Position numbers and translations under genes: made by a program. The notes beneath the pieces were generated by a model. That model saw nothing but the letters and a program-made list of their open reading frames with translations. It was not told where the DNA came from and did no database searches. DNA of 64,000 nt from Sphingopyxis panaciterrae. Lineage in GTDB: Bacteria > Pseudomonadota > Alphaproteobacteria > Sphingomonadales > Sphingomonadaceae. Of this stretch, positions 10,801 through 19,770 are shown piece by piece; positions within the stretch are counted from its first letter, which is position 1; each line of letters begins with the position of its first letter. The stretch lies in assembly GCF_011762125.1 (NCBI RefSeq), contig NZ_JAASQN010000002.1, forward strand, positions 868,001-932,000. The letters are read 5' to 3'.

Positions 10801-11367
10801 CTCCATCTGTTCCGAGATGCTCGAAGGCGCCAGCACGGGGATCATCGCGGCCATCAGCGCATATTCCGACTGATGGGCGGTCGTCGAGGATTTGCAGATA
10901 TGATCGTCGCCCGCGATGACGAGAACGCCGCCGTTCCGGGCGGATCCGGCAAGGTTGCCGTGTTTGAATACGTCGCCGGTACGATCTACACCCGGGCCTT
11001 TGCCATACCATGCGGCGGAGACGCCATCGACACGTCCTTCGCCATAGGTTCCGACCTGCTGCGTGCCCCAGACTGCGGTGGCCGCCATATCCTCATTGAC
11101 CGCAGGTTGCAGGCTGATGGCCGGATCGACAAGCTTACTCGCGCGGGCGAAAGTCTGATCCAGCGTACCCAGCGGCGACCCCCGATAACCGGTAATATAA
11201 ACTGCGGTATTCAAACCTTGCTCGGCCCGCCGACGCTGTTCGAGCTGGAAGAGCCGCACGAGTGATTGCGTGCCGCTGAGATAGAATGGCTTGCCGTCGA
11301 ACCGATATCGATCCTCGAGAGCCAAATCGTGCAGCATCATTTCCGGGCCCTTCATCGTCATTGTCAT
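7858..11367 (-). CDS. Indolepyruvate ferredoxin oxidoreductase family protein (fused subunits)
   Basis: A 1169-residue fused 2-oxoacid:ferredoxin oxidoreductase that decarboxylates an aryl- or branched 2-oxoacid to an acyl-CoA. The N-terminal alpha-like pyrimidine/TPP half carries YRGSPLG; TPP-region cysteines are in FCSGCPHNSS (~residue 434); a ferredoxin-like cysteine cluster CEGCGDC followed by CNKDRSC and CPS lies at ~637-680; and the gamma-like domain starts at GIGGTGVVTIG (~724). Several ATGs cluster at the N-terminus and no Shine-Dalgarno clearly chooses one. It heads the hydratase-dehydrogenase-aldolase operon, which is unusual. Substrate unknown. Confidence 0.93.
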   Translation of the reverse strand: MTMTMKGPEMMLHDLALEDRYRFDGKPFYLSGTQSLVRLFQLEQRRRAEQGLNTAVYITGYRGSPLGTLDQTFARASKLVDPAISLQPAVNEDMAATAVWGTQQVGTYGEGRVDGVSAAWYGKGPGVDRTGDVFKHGNLAGSARNGGVLVIAGDDHICKSSTTAHQSEYALMAAMIPVLAPSSISEQMELGLIGWEMSRYTGLWVGLKVVTEIMDSSESVSHDPRIDVSTPTDFEMPADGVSLRSPDTALAQDERLHRFKIPAALAFARANRLDHVVFGAGDARIGIVTVGKAHADTLQALADLGIGERQAAALGLRLYKVAMPWPLEPEGIREFATGLEQIIVVEEKRGLVEDQLRKHLYSLPNAPVIVGKCDEKGQWLFPSNGELGSGLIAARLGKRLLARGGDAELAARVARLVDNGAALSGLASLAERPPHFCSGCPHNSSTNVPEGSRAFAGIGCHGLVLPMERNTSSYTHMGGEGANWVGLSRYSTSDHVFQNLGDGTYFHSGSLAIRAAIAAGVNITYKILFNDAVAMTGGQAMDGELTVDRVAAQVAAEGAARVVIVSDDPDQYPAGLFGKQVAIHPRAELDQVQRQLRDIAGVTVLIYHQTCATELRRLRKRGKVPDPQVAVLINDLVCEGCGDCSRASNCLSVVPVETEFGRKRSVDLSTCNKDRSCLDGFCPSFVTVEGGKLRKPTPALTGGEAIPDPVPAIDGEKCSLVVTGIGGTGVVTIGAIIGMAAHLDGMAVRVMDMTGLAQKGGAVVSHIQLAPNADDIRASKISAGAADLLLVCDLVVGALPDNLGRISRGTGRVIANGRESITGAFTRDPDVRLPTSALRKALKSMVGDERVDLFDATDLATRLVGDAVGTNLFLVGFAWQRGLLPLSFEALDGAIALNGVAVPLNRQAFEWGRRAALDLPAVRAMAQGDQPPHHILSSSLDEEVARRVAFLTDYQDAAYARRYADVVERARAAEAAVLPDSDKFARAVARSLFRLMAYKDEYEVARLHTQSGFRQSIEERFEGPFKLSFHMAPPLFARRDPVTGHPRKSRFGGWMYPALALLARGRFLRGTMFDVFGYTKERRLERQLADDFRALVLDTLLPALNSQNISDAAKVAEAAQAIRGFGHVKLNSVAVARQRQVDALSSFRAAERPSGASHRSPVMASSGMA

Positions 11368-11922
11368 TCAGCAGGCATTGGCACCGCAGTGCCGTTCGAA
11401 TTTCTTTCCAGTCGCTTCAGCCGCGTCGCACGCCGTCGTCGCAAGAGGCGGCGGAGTTGCCGTCCCGTATCCGCTACCAGAGGTCGGTGAAGCCAAAATA
11501 TTGGCGTGCAGACAATGACGGTATTTCACCGATCCTGGCGGGGCGCCGCGATTGTGGCAGGTCGACAGCGACGATTTACCCAAGTCGTCCAGATTCCGGC
11601 CGATCTTGATATGGCGCGATTACTTCGCGCAAAGGCGCATATTGGGAATCATCGCGTTATTGGTGGAGTTTGATATGAATTTCATTCACTCCCTTACCTC
11701 AATCCCATCATTCTTTAGAGCAGCCTGGGCCTATGATGCCATTCTGCTCGCGCAATTTCGTCATTGATCATAGTGATGATGGTGCCACGTGCCTGAGCGC
11801 CTATCAGCATCTTGAATGGCCCTGCGATCACGTTCGGGCGCCGACGCCGCGCGGGTCGCGCTTGCACGCGACGCCGATGCCACAGTGGCCATTCCATCAT
11901 TTGCTTCTTGGGAGAATAACAA
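11368..11922. other. Gene-free divergent spacer
   Basis: 555 nt between the divergent ferredoxin oxidoreductase and NMO genes. Short frames exist on both strands but none has a recognisable protein, a good ribosome site or intact family length. It should hold the promoters for both operons. No repeat or RNA was recognised. Confidence 0.4.
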
Positions 11923-12894
11923 GTGCGGACCAGAATCACCGACCTGTTTGGCATAGCCCATCCGATCGTTCAGGGCGGCATGCACTTCGTGGGATTCGCA
12001 GAACTTGCTTCGGCGGTTTCCAATGCAGGCGGTCTCGGCATCATCACCGGACTCACCCAGCGCACGCCCGAAGCTCTTTTGCATGAGATTGAGCGCTGTC
12101 GGGGAATGACTGACGCGCCTTTCGGCGTAAACGTCTCATTTCTCCCGTCGCTAAATCCACCGCCCTATGCCGAGTATATTCAGGCGATCATAGAAGGCGG
12201 GGTCCGGATCGTCGAGACCGCTGGACGCAGCCCGGCGCCCTATATGCCGATGCTCGACGCGGCAGGTATCAAAGTCCTCCACAAATGCACCTCAGTCCGG
12301 CACGCCCTTACGGCCGAGCGCTTGGGATGTGCGGCGGTGAGCATTGATGGTTTCGAATGCGGGGGCCATCCCGGTGAAGACGATATCCCCAACATGATTC
12401 TGCTGCCCCGTGCCGCCGACGCATTGCGCATCCCGTTCATCGCATCCGGCGGCATGGCTGACGGGCGGAGTCTGGTCGCCGCTCTGGCGCTCGGCGCCGA
12501 CGGCATCAACATGGGAACGCGTTTCGTCGCAACGCATGACGCACCGGTCCACGACAATGTCAAACGCGCAATAGTGCAGGCGAGCGAACTGGACACCAGG
12601 CTCGTGATGCGACCGCTGCGCAACACCGAGCGCGTCCTCAATAATCGAGCGGTGGAGCAACTGCTGGATGTCGAGCGAGCAAAAGGATCGGCCGTGACCA
12701 TCGATGACATCCGCAACTACGTCGGCGGCGTCTATCCGCGTGTGATGATCGACGGCGAGATGGAGGCCGGCGCATGGAGTTGCGGCATGGTGGCAGGGCT
12801 GATCGACGACATCCCTACGGTAGCTGCATTGATCGAGCGTATCATGGTCGAGGCAGATGATATCGTCCGGGGGCGCCTTGCCGAATTGCTCTAA
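11923..12894 (+). CDS. NAD(P)H-dependent flavin oxidoreductase / nitronate monooxygenase family
   Basis: A 323-residue FMN TIM-barrel protein of the 2-nitropropane dioxygenase/NMO superfamily: PIVQGGMHFVG at the N-terminus, AGGLGII, the GFECGGHPGE flavin-loop motif, IASGGMADG, and GADGINMGTRF for phosphate binding. The GTG start is chosen from the GGGAG about 11 nt upstream. Members are often found in acyl-CoA catabolic clusters, where several act as enoyl reductases or remain unassigned. It is transcribed away from the ferredoxin oxidoreductase operon. Specific function unknown. Confidence 0.88.
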   Translation: MRTRITDLFGIAHPIVQGGMHFVGFAELASAVSNAGGLGIITGLTQRTPEALLHEIERCRGMTDAPFGVNVSFLPSLNPPPYAEYIQAIIEGGVRIVETAGRSPAPYMPMLDAAGIKVLHKCTSVRHALTAERLGCAAVSIDGFECGGHPGEDDIPNMILLPRAADALRIPFIASGGMADGRSLVAALALGADGINMGTRFVATHDAPVHDNVKRAIVQASELDTRLVMRPLRNTERVLNNRAVEQLLDVERAKGSAVTIDDIRNYVGGVYPRVMIDGEMEAGAWSCGMVAGLIDDIPTVAALIERIMVEADDIVRGRLAELL

Positions 12895-13127
12895 AGTCCC
12901 AAATCCGTATGTCCGCGCCGACATCGAGATCACCTCCCCTTGGCAGCTCAAGCATTGCTTCGATGGTGGCCCACGTCCGTGAACTTGGCTTTAGGCCATT
13001 TGTCGTTGTGTCATTTCCCGGATCAATGATCGGATTACTGGTCCGATATAGCCGCTGCCCGGTGATCAGTTAGAGTGGCCAAAGAACGCGAGAAAAGACG
13101 TTTGAGGATGAGGCGAAGGCGTAGAAA

Positions 13128-13952
13128 TTGAGCATTCTTGATAAGGTTAGAACGCGCTTTGTGCATCGGTCGCTTTTGGTCGATGGCGAAGTTTGGTCAT
13201 TCGTGGAAACCAAAGAAGAAGGGTTTCCGCTAGTGTTGCTGCCCGGCGCTCAAGGCACCGGCGACATTTATTTCAATCAAATGCTTACGCTCGGCCAAGA
13301 TATCAGAATCATCGCCGTCACTTACCCAGAGGTTAGCGATTGCCAATCGCTGGCGAATGGTTTCCGCACGTTCCTCGATGAACTTGGGATTTCCCGCGCA
13401 GTTTTTTCGGGTAGTTCGTTTGGCGGCCTGTGGCTTCAATTTTTCGGTGCGCTTTTTCCTCAATATGTGGCCGGCGCCGTGCTCGCTAACAGCTTCATCG
13501 ACAGCCAAGCTAAACAGAACTTCCTCGATATGGCCTTGGCCATGAGCGGCGCCGACCTTGTGACCATGGTTAATCGCGGCGCTCAGGCTAAGGCCGGCCA
13601 GAGCGCAGAGCATACGCAACTATCTGAAATTATTGGAGAATTGGTGGGACCGGTTCAGTCAGGAGAAGGGCTGCAATCTCGGCTACGCGGGTTAAGGTTC
13701 AGCGATGTGGCGCCCGTGATAGACATTTCCGCGGAACGAGTTGCCTTAATTGAGTGCGACGACGACCCGTTGATCGATCCAACTATGCAGAATGAGATCG
13801 CCGCGCGGTATAGCCGTAGTGCGCGGCACAAGATCGAGGGCGGCGAACATTACCCCGCCGTGCTTAAGCCAGAAAGATACACGGCAATTCTGCGTGACTT
13901 TTACACCGCAATCGCAAAGGCCGAGGCGGCGCTCGTTGGGAGTGAGAGATGA
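13128..13952 (+). CDS. Alpha/beta hydrolase (maspardin-like)
   Basis: A 274-residue alpha/beta hydrolase. The nucleophile elbow is GSSFG with Ser97, the acid is probably in CDDDPLID, and the histidine lies in EGGEHYPAV near the C-terminus. The start is a TTG; an AGGCGAAGG stretch lies upstream and no in-frame ATG exists nearby. The stop overlaps the next gene (ATGA at 13949), coupling it to the 2Fe-2S subunit. In this setting it may hydrolyse an amide, ester or lactam linked to the molybdenum hydroxylase product; that is inference. Confidence 0.82.
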   Translation: MSILDKVRTRFVHRSLLVDGEVWSFVETKEEGFPLVLLPGAQGTGDIYFNQMLTLGQDIRIIAVTYPEVSDCQSLANGFRTFLDELGISRAVFSGSSFGGLWLQFFGALFPQYVAGAVLANSFIDSQAKQNFLDMALAMSGADLVTMVNRGAQAKAGQSAEHTQLSEIIGELVGPVQSGEGLQSRLRGLRFSDVAPVIDISAERVALIECDDDPLIDPTMQNEIAARYSRSARHKIEGGEHYPAVLKPERYTAILRDFYTAIAKAEAALVGSER

Positions 13953-14395
13953 TATCATTCCGACTGAATGGAGAACCCGTTAGCGTCGATGTTGATCCAG
14001 AGAAGCCGCTTTTGTGGGCGATCCGTGAAAACGCCGGCCTCACTGGGACGAAGTTTGGCTGCGGCAAGGGTTTATGCGGCGCATGTACAGTGCATGTCGA
14101 TGGCGACGCCCAACGCTCCTGTTCGGTGCCGGTAAGTGAAGTCGAGGGTAAGTCTGTCCTGACGGTTGAGGGTCTGTCAAACGATCGCTCGCATAAGTTG
14201 CAGCAAGCCTGGATTGAGCATGCGGTGCCGCAATGCGGCTATTGCCAGAGCGGCATGTTGATGGCTGCGGCTGGGTTTCTTGCGACCAATACGGATCCAT
14301 CGGACGCGGACATCGATGCCGCCATCACCAACATCTGTCGTTGCGGCACCTATCACCGCATCCGCGCGGCGATCAAAGCAGCCGCCACCGCTTAA
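13949..14395 (+). CDS. (2Fe-2S)-binding subunit, isoquinoline 1-oxidoreductase-like
   Basis: A 148-residue small subunit of a xanthine-oxidase-family molybdenum hydroxylase. The plant-ferredoxin-type cluster is bound by C38, C43, C46 and C58; the second, helical cluster by C96, C99, C130 and C132 (QCGYCQSG...CRCG). Length matches the IorA/NdhS family. It overlaps the upstream hydrolase by 4 nt and precedes the large subunit by 13 nt. It carries electrons from the Mo centre to an acceptor, probably a c-type cytochrome in this subfamily since no FAD subunit is encoded. Confidence 0.93.
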   Translation: MISFRLNGEPVSVDVDPEKPLLWAIRENAGLTGTKFGCGKGLCGACTVHVDGDAQRSCSVPVSEVEGKSVLTVEGLSNDRSHKLQQAWIEHAVPQCGYCQSGMLMAAAGFLATNTDPSDADIDAAITNICRCGTYHRIRAAIKAAATA

Positions 14396-14408
14396 TGGAG
14401 TGCGCTCA

Positions 14409-16604
14409 ATGACCCAAGGCCAGACGCGTGCGCACAAGCTGGACCGACGTCAATTCCTGCGCCGGAGCGGTGCGGTCGCAGGTTCCGTCGTCCTGCTCCA
14501 GATCGCAATTTCGCTGGAGGGTTGCACATCCGGTTCGTCGTCACCCGATGTCTTGGCCGAGACGGTCGCGTCCAACGCCTTCCTCCGGCTGCACGCGGAC
14601 AATTCAATCTCCTTCCTCTCTCCCGCCGCCGAGATTGGGCAGGGCACGTCGTCAACGCTGGCGATGATCGCTTGCGACGAACTAGGGGCCGATTGGAACA
14701 AGACCCGCTTCGAGTTAGCGACCGGTCTTCCCGAATATCGCAACATGCTGCTGGGTCAGCCAGGACAGCTCTATGCGGGAGAGCAGGTGACGGGCGGCAG
14801 TACGGTAACCGCCGGTTTCTTCATGCCAGTTCGAACAGCCGCAGCGCAGATGCGCGAGATGTTGACGCTTGCGGCGGCCCAGAAATGGCAAGTGAATCCA
14901 GCCGAATGCAGTACAGCCGATGCTGCGGTGAAGCATGTCGGCTCCGGACGATCAATAATGTTTGCAGCGATCGCTCCGGCTGCGGCTGAATTGCCCGTCC
15001 CCGCCAAGCCCGCGTTGCGCGATCCAGCGGAATGGAAACTGATCGGGCGTCCGCAGAAGCGCCTCGACATCCCATCCAAGGTTGACGGCAGCGCCATCTT
15101 CGCCGTCGACGTGGTGCGGCCCGGGATGCTGTATGCGGCCATCCGGCATGCACCCGTCGTTGGCTCGAAGCCGGTGCGCGCGGACGAAGCTAAGGCCAGG
15201 GCGCGAAAGGGCGTCAAACACGTCTATCTGATCGATAATTTTGCCGCGGTCGTCGCCGACAGCTGGTGGACGGCGAATACCGCGCTGGAGGAGATGGACA
15301 TCCAGTGGTCGGACGCTCCCAATGCGCAGGCCAGTACGGCGACCGAACTGGCAAAACTCAAGGCTGCGCTCGATGGTCCAGGCGCGTTGCCGTTCGAAGT
15401 CAAAGGCGATGCCGCCGCTGCGTTCGCGGCCGCCAAGACCAAGGTCGCGCAGGACTATGATGTCCCTCATCTCGCCCATGCGACGATGGAACCAATGTCC
15501 GTGGTCGCCGAATTTACGGCGGATGGGCTGTCAATCTGGACCGGCGCACAGGGGCCAACGGTCCAGCGGCGCGCCGCAGCCTCCGCAGCCGGCTTGCCCG
15601 AGGAAAAGGTCCATCTCACGGTCACCTATGCCGGGGGAGGCTTTGGGCGGCGTGGCGACCTCGATTATGTAGAGCAGGCCGTAAAGATCGCGCAGCGGGC
15701 GGCGGTCCCGATCAAGCTAATCTGGTCGCGCGAGGAGGATATACAGCACGATCAATACCGCCCGTTCACCGCGATCAGGGCTGAGGCGGCTCTGGACGCA
15801 AAGGACAACCTCTCCGCCCTCCGCATGCGCGTGGCCGGGCGTGGCCCTTGGAGTGACCAGCGTCCCTATCTTGTGCAAAAGGGCGTCGATTTCATGCTGA
15901 TTGACGCCCTCAACACCAAGACCTATCCGGCCGCGAACGCACTATTCGAGGTAGCGCCGACGACCAGCGCCGTAAGGCATGGACCGTGGCGCGGGATCGC
16001 CGTGCCGCCCAACATCTTCTTTCTGGAATCGCTGATTGACGAGCTCGCGGTGGCAGCCAAGCTGGACCCGATCGCCATGCGCCGCCCGTGGCTGGCTGGC
16101 GACAAGCGCCTTCTGGCCGTGGTCAACAAGGCCGCGAAGGAGGCAGGCTGGGGCGCTGCACGCGAGGGGCACGCACTCGGCTTTGCCTGTTACACCGAGG
16201 AGCGGTGGCTCTGCCGCGTCGCCACCGTCGTAGACACCTCGCTCGTGGACGGAAAACCAAAAGTGGATCGGATCGTCGTCGCCGTCGACCATGGCTTTTC
16301 GGTCAATCCCGCCAATGTGATTGCGCAAATTCAGGGGGCAGCCCTTTTCGCGCTGACCGCGGCGCTAAAGGGTGAAATTACCATCAAGGATGGGCAGGTC
16401 GAGCAGTCGAATTTTCATGATTATCCCGCGATCATGCTGGCTGAGGTACCCCCTGTCGACGTCTTCCTGATAGCGGGCGATCAGATACCGGGAGCCGCCG
16501 GGGAAATTGGCGTGCCCGCGATCGCCCCCGCGCTGACCGCATCGATTTTTGCGCTGACGGGAAAGCGCATTCGCTCGTTGCCGGTCAGCAAGCATTTCGC
16601 CTGA
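14409..16604 (+). CDS. Molybdopterin-binding large subunit, isoquinoline 1-oxidoreductase beta-like (Tat-exported)
   Basis: A 731-residue aldehyde oxidase/xanthine dehydrogenase-type large subunit of the IorB branch. It begins with a twin-arginine signal (DRRQFLRRSG, residues 12-21) and hydrophobic stretch, so the complex is probably periplasmic. The cofactor motif GGGFGRR and the PGAAGEIGVPAIAPAL segment with the catalytic Glu are intact. TGGAG precedes the ATG; the upstream open frame overlaps the small-subunit gene. The family hydroxylates N-heterocycles or aldehydes. XdhC and MocA-type maturation genes lie 4-6 kb downstream. Confidence 0.93.
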   Translation: MTQGQTRAHKLDRRQFLRRSGAVAGSVVLLQIAISLEGCTSGSSSPDVLAETVASNAFLRLHADNSISFLSPAAEIGQGTSSTLAMIACDELGADWNKTRFELATGLPEYRNMLLGQPGQLYAGEQVTGGSTVTAGFFMPVRTAAAQMREMLTLAAAQKWQVNPAECSTADAAVKHVGSGRSIMFAAIAPAAAELPVPAKPALRDPAEWKLIGRPQKRLDIPSKVDGSAIFAVDVVRPGMLYAAIRHAPVVGSKPVRADEAKARARKGVKHVYLIDNFAAVVADSWWTANTALEEMDIQWSDAPNAQASTATELAKLKAALDGPGALPFEVKGDAAAAFAAAKTKVAQDYDVPHLAHATMEPMSVVAEFTADGLSIWTGAQGPTVQRRAAASAAGLPEEKVHLTVTYAGGGFGRRGDLDYVEQAVKIAQRAAVPIKLIWSREEDIQHDQYRPFTAIRAEAALDAKDNLSALRMRVAGRGPWSDQRPYLVQKGVDFMLIDALNTKTYPAANALFEVAPTTSAVRHGPWRGIAVPPNIFFLESLIDELAVAAKLDPIAMRRPWLAGDKRLLAVVNKAAKEAGWGAAREGHALGFACYTEERWLCRVATVVDTSLVDGKPKVDRIVVAVDHGFSVNPANVIAQIQGAALFALTAALKGEITIKDGQVEQSNFHDYPAIMLAEVPPVDVFLIAGDQIPGAAGEIGVPAIAPALTASIFALTGKRIRSLPVSKHFA

Positions 16605-16651
16605 GGATCGGATCGGCGGACATCCAACGCCTGTAACCCAAGGAGTACAAG

Positions 16652-16960
16652 ATGAAGGTTTTCGTCCAACTGGACGCGCGCGAAGGCGCATCTGTCGAAG
16701 AGTTCCAAACCCCCGACAACATAGCTGAAGAGAAGCTGGTATGGAAATACTGGAGCGAAGGAACTCTTCGGGACATTAATTTCCAGACGGATCGGATCGG
16801 GGTTATCCTGATTTTCGAGGCTGACACCGTGGCGGAAGTTAGTGGCATGGTTAACGCCTTTCCCTTCGTCCGTAGCGGCCTTCTGAAAGTCACCAGCCTT
16901 CAGCAACTCGCGCCATTCGTCGGGCTGGCGGCGCTTTTCGATCCGGCCCATTTCGCCTGA
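16652..16960 (+). CDS. Small conserved protein, probable dimeric alpha/beta-barrel fold
   Basis: A 102-residue protein starting MKVFVQLDAREG with a strong AAGGAG site upstream. Its strand-helix pattern (MKVFVQL / IGVILIFEADTVAEVSGMVNAFPFV / LLKVTSLQQLAPF) resembles the ferredoxin-like barrel of muconolactone isomerase and YCII-like proteins. It is the last gene before a strong terminator and therefore belongs to the molybdenum hydroxylase operon. No catalytic residues can be assigned; it may be an accessory isomerase or binding protein. Confidence 0.72.
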   Translation: MKVFVQLDAREGASVEEFQTPDNIAEEKLVWKYWSEGTLRDINFQTDRIGVILIFEADTVAEVSGMVNAFPFVRSGLLKVTSLQQLAPFVGLAALFDPAHFA

Positions 16961-16986
16961 GCTTTCCCGCCACTGTGAAACCAGAG

Positions 16987-17020
16987 GGAGACTGACCTAC
17001 ATAAGTCAGTCTCCTTTTTT
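16987..17020 (+). terminator. Rho-independent terminator
   Basis: A perfect 10-bp stem (GGAGACTGAC, 16987-16996, pairing with 17005-17014) with an 8-nt loop and a run of six T (17015-17020). It ends the hydrolase/molybdenum hydroxylase operon and separates it from the TonB receptor unit. Confidence 0.95.
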
Positions 17021-17209
17021 CGTTTGTATGTCCGGACGCTCGTTCGCTCGTGGCCAAGTATCATTGCTTGAATCAATAACCCTATTTGAGTCGTCGGATT
17101 GCGACCAATTATCCCGCTTGGCATATATTGTCCGCGTCGCCGCACATTGGCGACCGCCTGATCACTAATCTAACCAGATCAGCTACCAAGTTGATTTCAA
17201 TTAAAACGA

Positions 17210-17227
17210 CCGGATTTATCAATCCGG
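17210..17227 (+). promoter_or_regulatory. Leader hairpin next to the receptor ribosome site
   Basis: CCGGATT (17210-17216) and AATCCGG (17221-17227) form a perfect 7-bp stem with a TATC loop, a few nt before the AGGGGAGAG ribosome site of the TonB receptor. It could influence translation or mark a leader; function is not shown. Confidence 0.4.
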
Positions 17228-17248
17228 CGATAGGGGAGAGACGATCTC

Positions 17249-19576
17249 ATGAGATCACTATCAAAGATATTTCTGCTAACCACTTCCACTATGCTTGCAG
17301 GTGCTCCAGCGTTCGCGCAAGTAAGTGACGACCAGCCCGCGCAGGCAGGACCTGACGCTATTCAGGAGATCATTGTAACGGCGCAGAAGCGCGAAGAGTC
17401 CGTTCAGAAGACGCCACTGGCGATCACGGCGGTATCTGGCGACGCCATGCGGATGGGGGGTATTTCGAATATCAATACCCTCGCCGCCAGCGTGCCGAAT
17501 CTGCAGATGTCGCAGTCTTACGGCGCCGCCAACGTGACGCTACGCGGCATCGGCTTCCTGGTGAACAACATTGGCTCGGAAAGCCCGATCGCCACCCATT
17601 TCGATGGCGTATATTTCCAACGGACGACCGGCATCCTCGGGAGCTTCTTCGATGTCCAGCGGGTTGAGGTTCTGCGCGGTGCGCAGGGCACGCTCTACGG
17701 ACGAAATGCGACTGGCGGCTCGGTCAATGTGATCACGGCCGATCCAACCACAACCTTTCAAGGCTTTGCGCAGCTGGTGGCAGGCAAGTACGACCATTTT
17801 GGTTTCGAAGCCGCCGCCGGCGGACCGCTGCTCGCGAACTCCGACAAGATTCTGTTCCGCATTGCCGCAAAGGCCGATGAGCGCAGCGGTTGGGGCACCA
17901 ACCAGTTCACCGGCAACGACATCGACGACAATAATGAACGGGCGGTCCGCGCCAAGCTTCTGTTTCGGCCGAGCGATCGCTTCGAGATCAAGCTGACGGC
18001 GGATTATTCGCGCGCGGACGATGCTCAGGCACCCCACTTCGCCGGTACCGCGCCCAACAACGCTGCTCCGTTAGGCGCCACGCTCCTCGGTGGCGCAGTA
18101 CCGACGAGGCTGCGCGATATTTCCTCGGAAGCCGATCCCATCCGTCGCAATCGCTTCTGGGGCCTGTCGGCCCACACCAGTTACGAGTTTGACGAGTTCG
18201 ACATCAAGGCGATCACCGCCTACCGGAAAACAGACACGTCCGGCCGAGGCGAGCTCGACCAAACGTCTGCCGCACTGCTCTCCCCGCTCACGCTATACGA
18301 GCACGCGCAGCAATTCAGCCAGGAGCTCCAGTTCTCGCGTCAGACCGACAACTACGACCTCATCATCGGCGGCTATTACTTTCAGGAGAAGCTGCACGGC
18401 GGCGTCGCGATACCGGCGAGCAACATCTATCTTCCGATAGCCTTCGGCGTTCCGATCGCGCAGGAATATCTCGCCCAGGGTTATTTCGCTGGATCGAACC
18501 TCGACACCCGGGCCTTCGCTGCGTTCGGGCAGTTGACCTATCGGGTCAGCGACCAGCTTAGTGCCACCGTTGGCGCAAGGTACAGCATCGAGCGAAAGAC
18601 CGCGATCAATCGTGGCGCCTTTGATCTCTTCACGCCGTTCGATCCGAGCCGCCTGGAAACGGTGCCGGACGAGGCCAATCTCAGCATCCAGTGCGGCAAA
18701 GGCCTCATGACGATCGGCTTCGCTGACCCAAGCGACTGCGATCCTGCAAAGACATTTAAGAACTTCTCGCCCAAGATCGGTTTAGAATTCCAGGCTACGC
18801 CGAACACTTTGCTCTATGCCTCTGTTTCCCGCGGCTTCAAATCAGGAACATATAATTTTGGTGTGCCGGCAGGAGCCGTAAACCCTGAGAAGATCACGGA
18901 TTACGAGACCGGCATGAAGTCGACCTTCGCGGACGGGCGGTTGCGTACGAATCTGTCGGGTTTCTACTACGACTATAAAGAACTGCAACTTTACAAGACC
19001 GTCGTCGCAAGTGCCGTTCTTGAAAATGCTGCGGCGGCAAAGATCTACGGCATAGAGGCGGAAATCACTGCCAAGCCAATCCCTGCCCTGCAGTTCGACC
19101 TGAGCGGATCATATCTCCATTCCGAGTTCACGGACTTCATATCCGCAGATTCGCTGCGCCCGTTGGGGGATGGCGTATCGATCGACAACTATGGTCAGGC
19201 CGCCTTCAATCTCAAAGGCAACAGACTGCCGCTCTCGCCGAAATTCTCCGGCAGGTTGGGGGCGGCTTACACGATCGACTCAAATCTGGGCGAGTTCACG
19301 CTCGGGGGAGAAGTCATCTATACAAGCAAGGTGTATTTCTCGGCGTTCAACACCGACGTGGCTGCTTCGGCACCGTCGCGGACGCGGTACAACCTAACCC
19401 TCTCGCACAAGAGTTCGGTGGTGGACGGGTTGTATGCGAGCCTTGCCGCAAAGAACATCACGAACAAGGTGGTCGCCACAAGCGGCTTTACGGGGACGCC
19501 ACTCACCGGTGGAGTGACCAACGCCTATATTGAGCCGCCCTTCACCCTCGATCTCACGATTGGCTACAAGTTCTGA
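17249..19576 (+). CDS. TonB-dependent receptor
   Basis: A 775-residue outer-membrane receptor. The signal peptide ends at APAFA-Q (~residue 24), the TonB box region is EIIVTAQKREESVQ, the plug domain contains the LRG/ERVEVLRGAQGTLYGRNATGG signature, and the beta barrel ends LDLTIGYKF with the terminal Phe needed for insertion. AGGGGAGAG precedes the ATG. It belongs to the sphingomonad-expanded receptor family that imports organic substrates. It leads a unit with cupin, XdhC and MocA-type genes and sits after the terminator of the molybdenum hydroxylase operon, suggesting uptake of that enzyme's substrate. Confidence 0.95.
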   Translation: MRSLSKIFLLTTSTMLAGAPAFAQVSDDQPAQAGPDAIQEIIVTAQKREESVQKTPLAITAVSGDAMRMGGISNINTLAASVPNLQMSQSYGAANVTLRGIGFLVNNIGSESPIATHFDGVYFQRTTGILGSFFDVQRVEVLRGAQGTLYGRNATGGSVNVITADPTTTFQGFAQLVAGKYDHFGFEAAAGGPLLANSDKILFRIAAKADERSGWGTNQFTGNDIDDNNERAVRAKLLFRPSDRFEIKLTADYSRADDAQAPHFAGTAPNNAAPLGATLLGGAVPTRLRDISSEADPIRRNRFWGLSAHTSYEFDEFDIKAITAYRKTDTSGRGELDQTSAALLSPLTLYEHAQQFSQELQFSRQTDNYDLIIGGYYFQEKLHGGVAIPASNIYLPIAFGVPIAQEYLAQGYFAGSNLDTRAFAAFGQLTYRVSDQLSATVGARYSIERKTAINRGAFDLFTPFDPSRLETVPDEANLSIQCGKGLMTIGFADPSDCDPAKTFKNFSPKIGLEFQATPNTLLYASVSRGFKSGTYNFGVPAGAVNPEKITDYETGMKSTFADGRLRTNLSGFYYDYKELQLYKTVVASAVLENAAAAKIYGIEAEITAKPIPALQFDLSGSYLHSEFTDFISADSLRPLGDGVSIDNYGQAAFNLKGNRLPLSPKFSGRLGAAYTIDSNLGEFTLGGEVIYTSKVYFSAFNTDVAASAPSRTRYNLTLSHKSSVVDGLYASLAAKNITNKVVATSGFTGTPLTGGVTNAYIEPPFTLDLTIGYKF

Positions 19577-19770
19577 CGTGATGCTTGATCGGCTCACTGC
19601 TCCGTCCATTTGGCATTGGTTCCCCGAGCAGGGGATTGTGCACGCCCAAATTCTCAATGCAGCGAGCACGTTTGAAACAGTGTCTCACCGGCTGAAACGC
19701 GATGGCAACGGCGGGTCGACGCCAGAGGCTCGCTCCCTGCCAAAGCCCTCAATTAAGGAGTAACAGGAAT

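Noticed and set aside
11368-11583. 71-codon reverse frame upstream of the ferredoxin oxidoreductase
   Set aside because: No ribosome site, odd composition with many Cys, Thr and Pro, and no recognisable motif; treated as promoter spacer.
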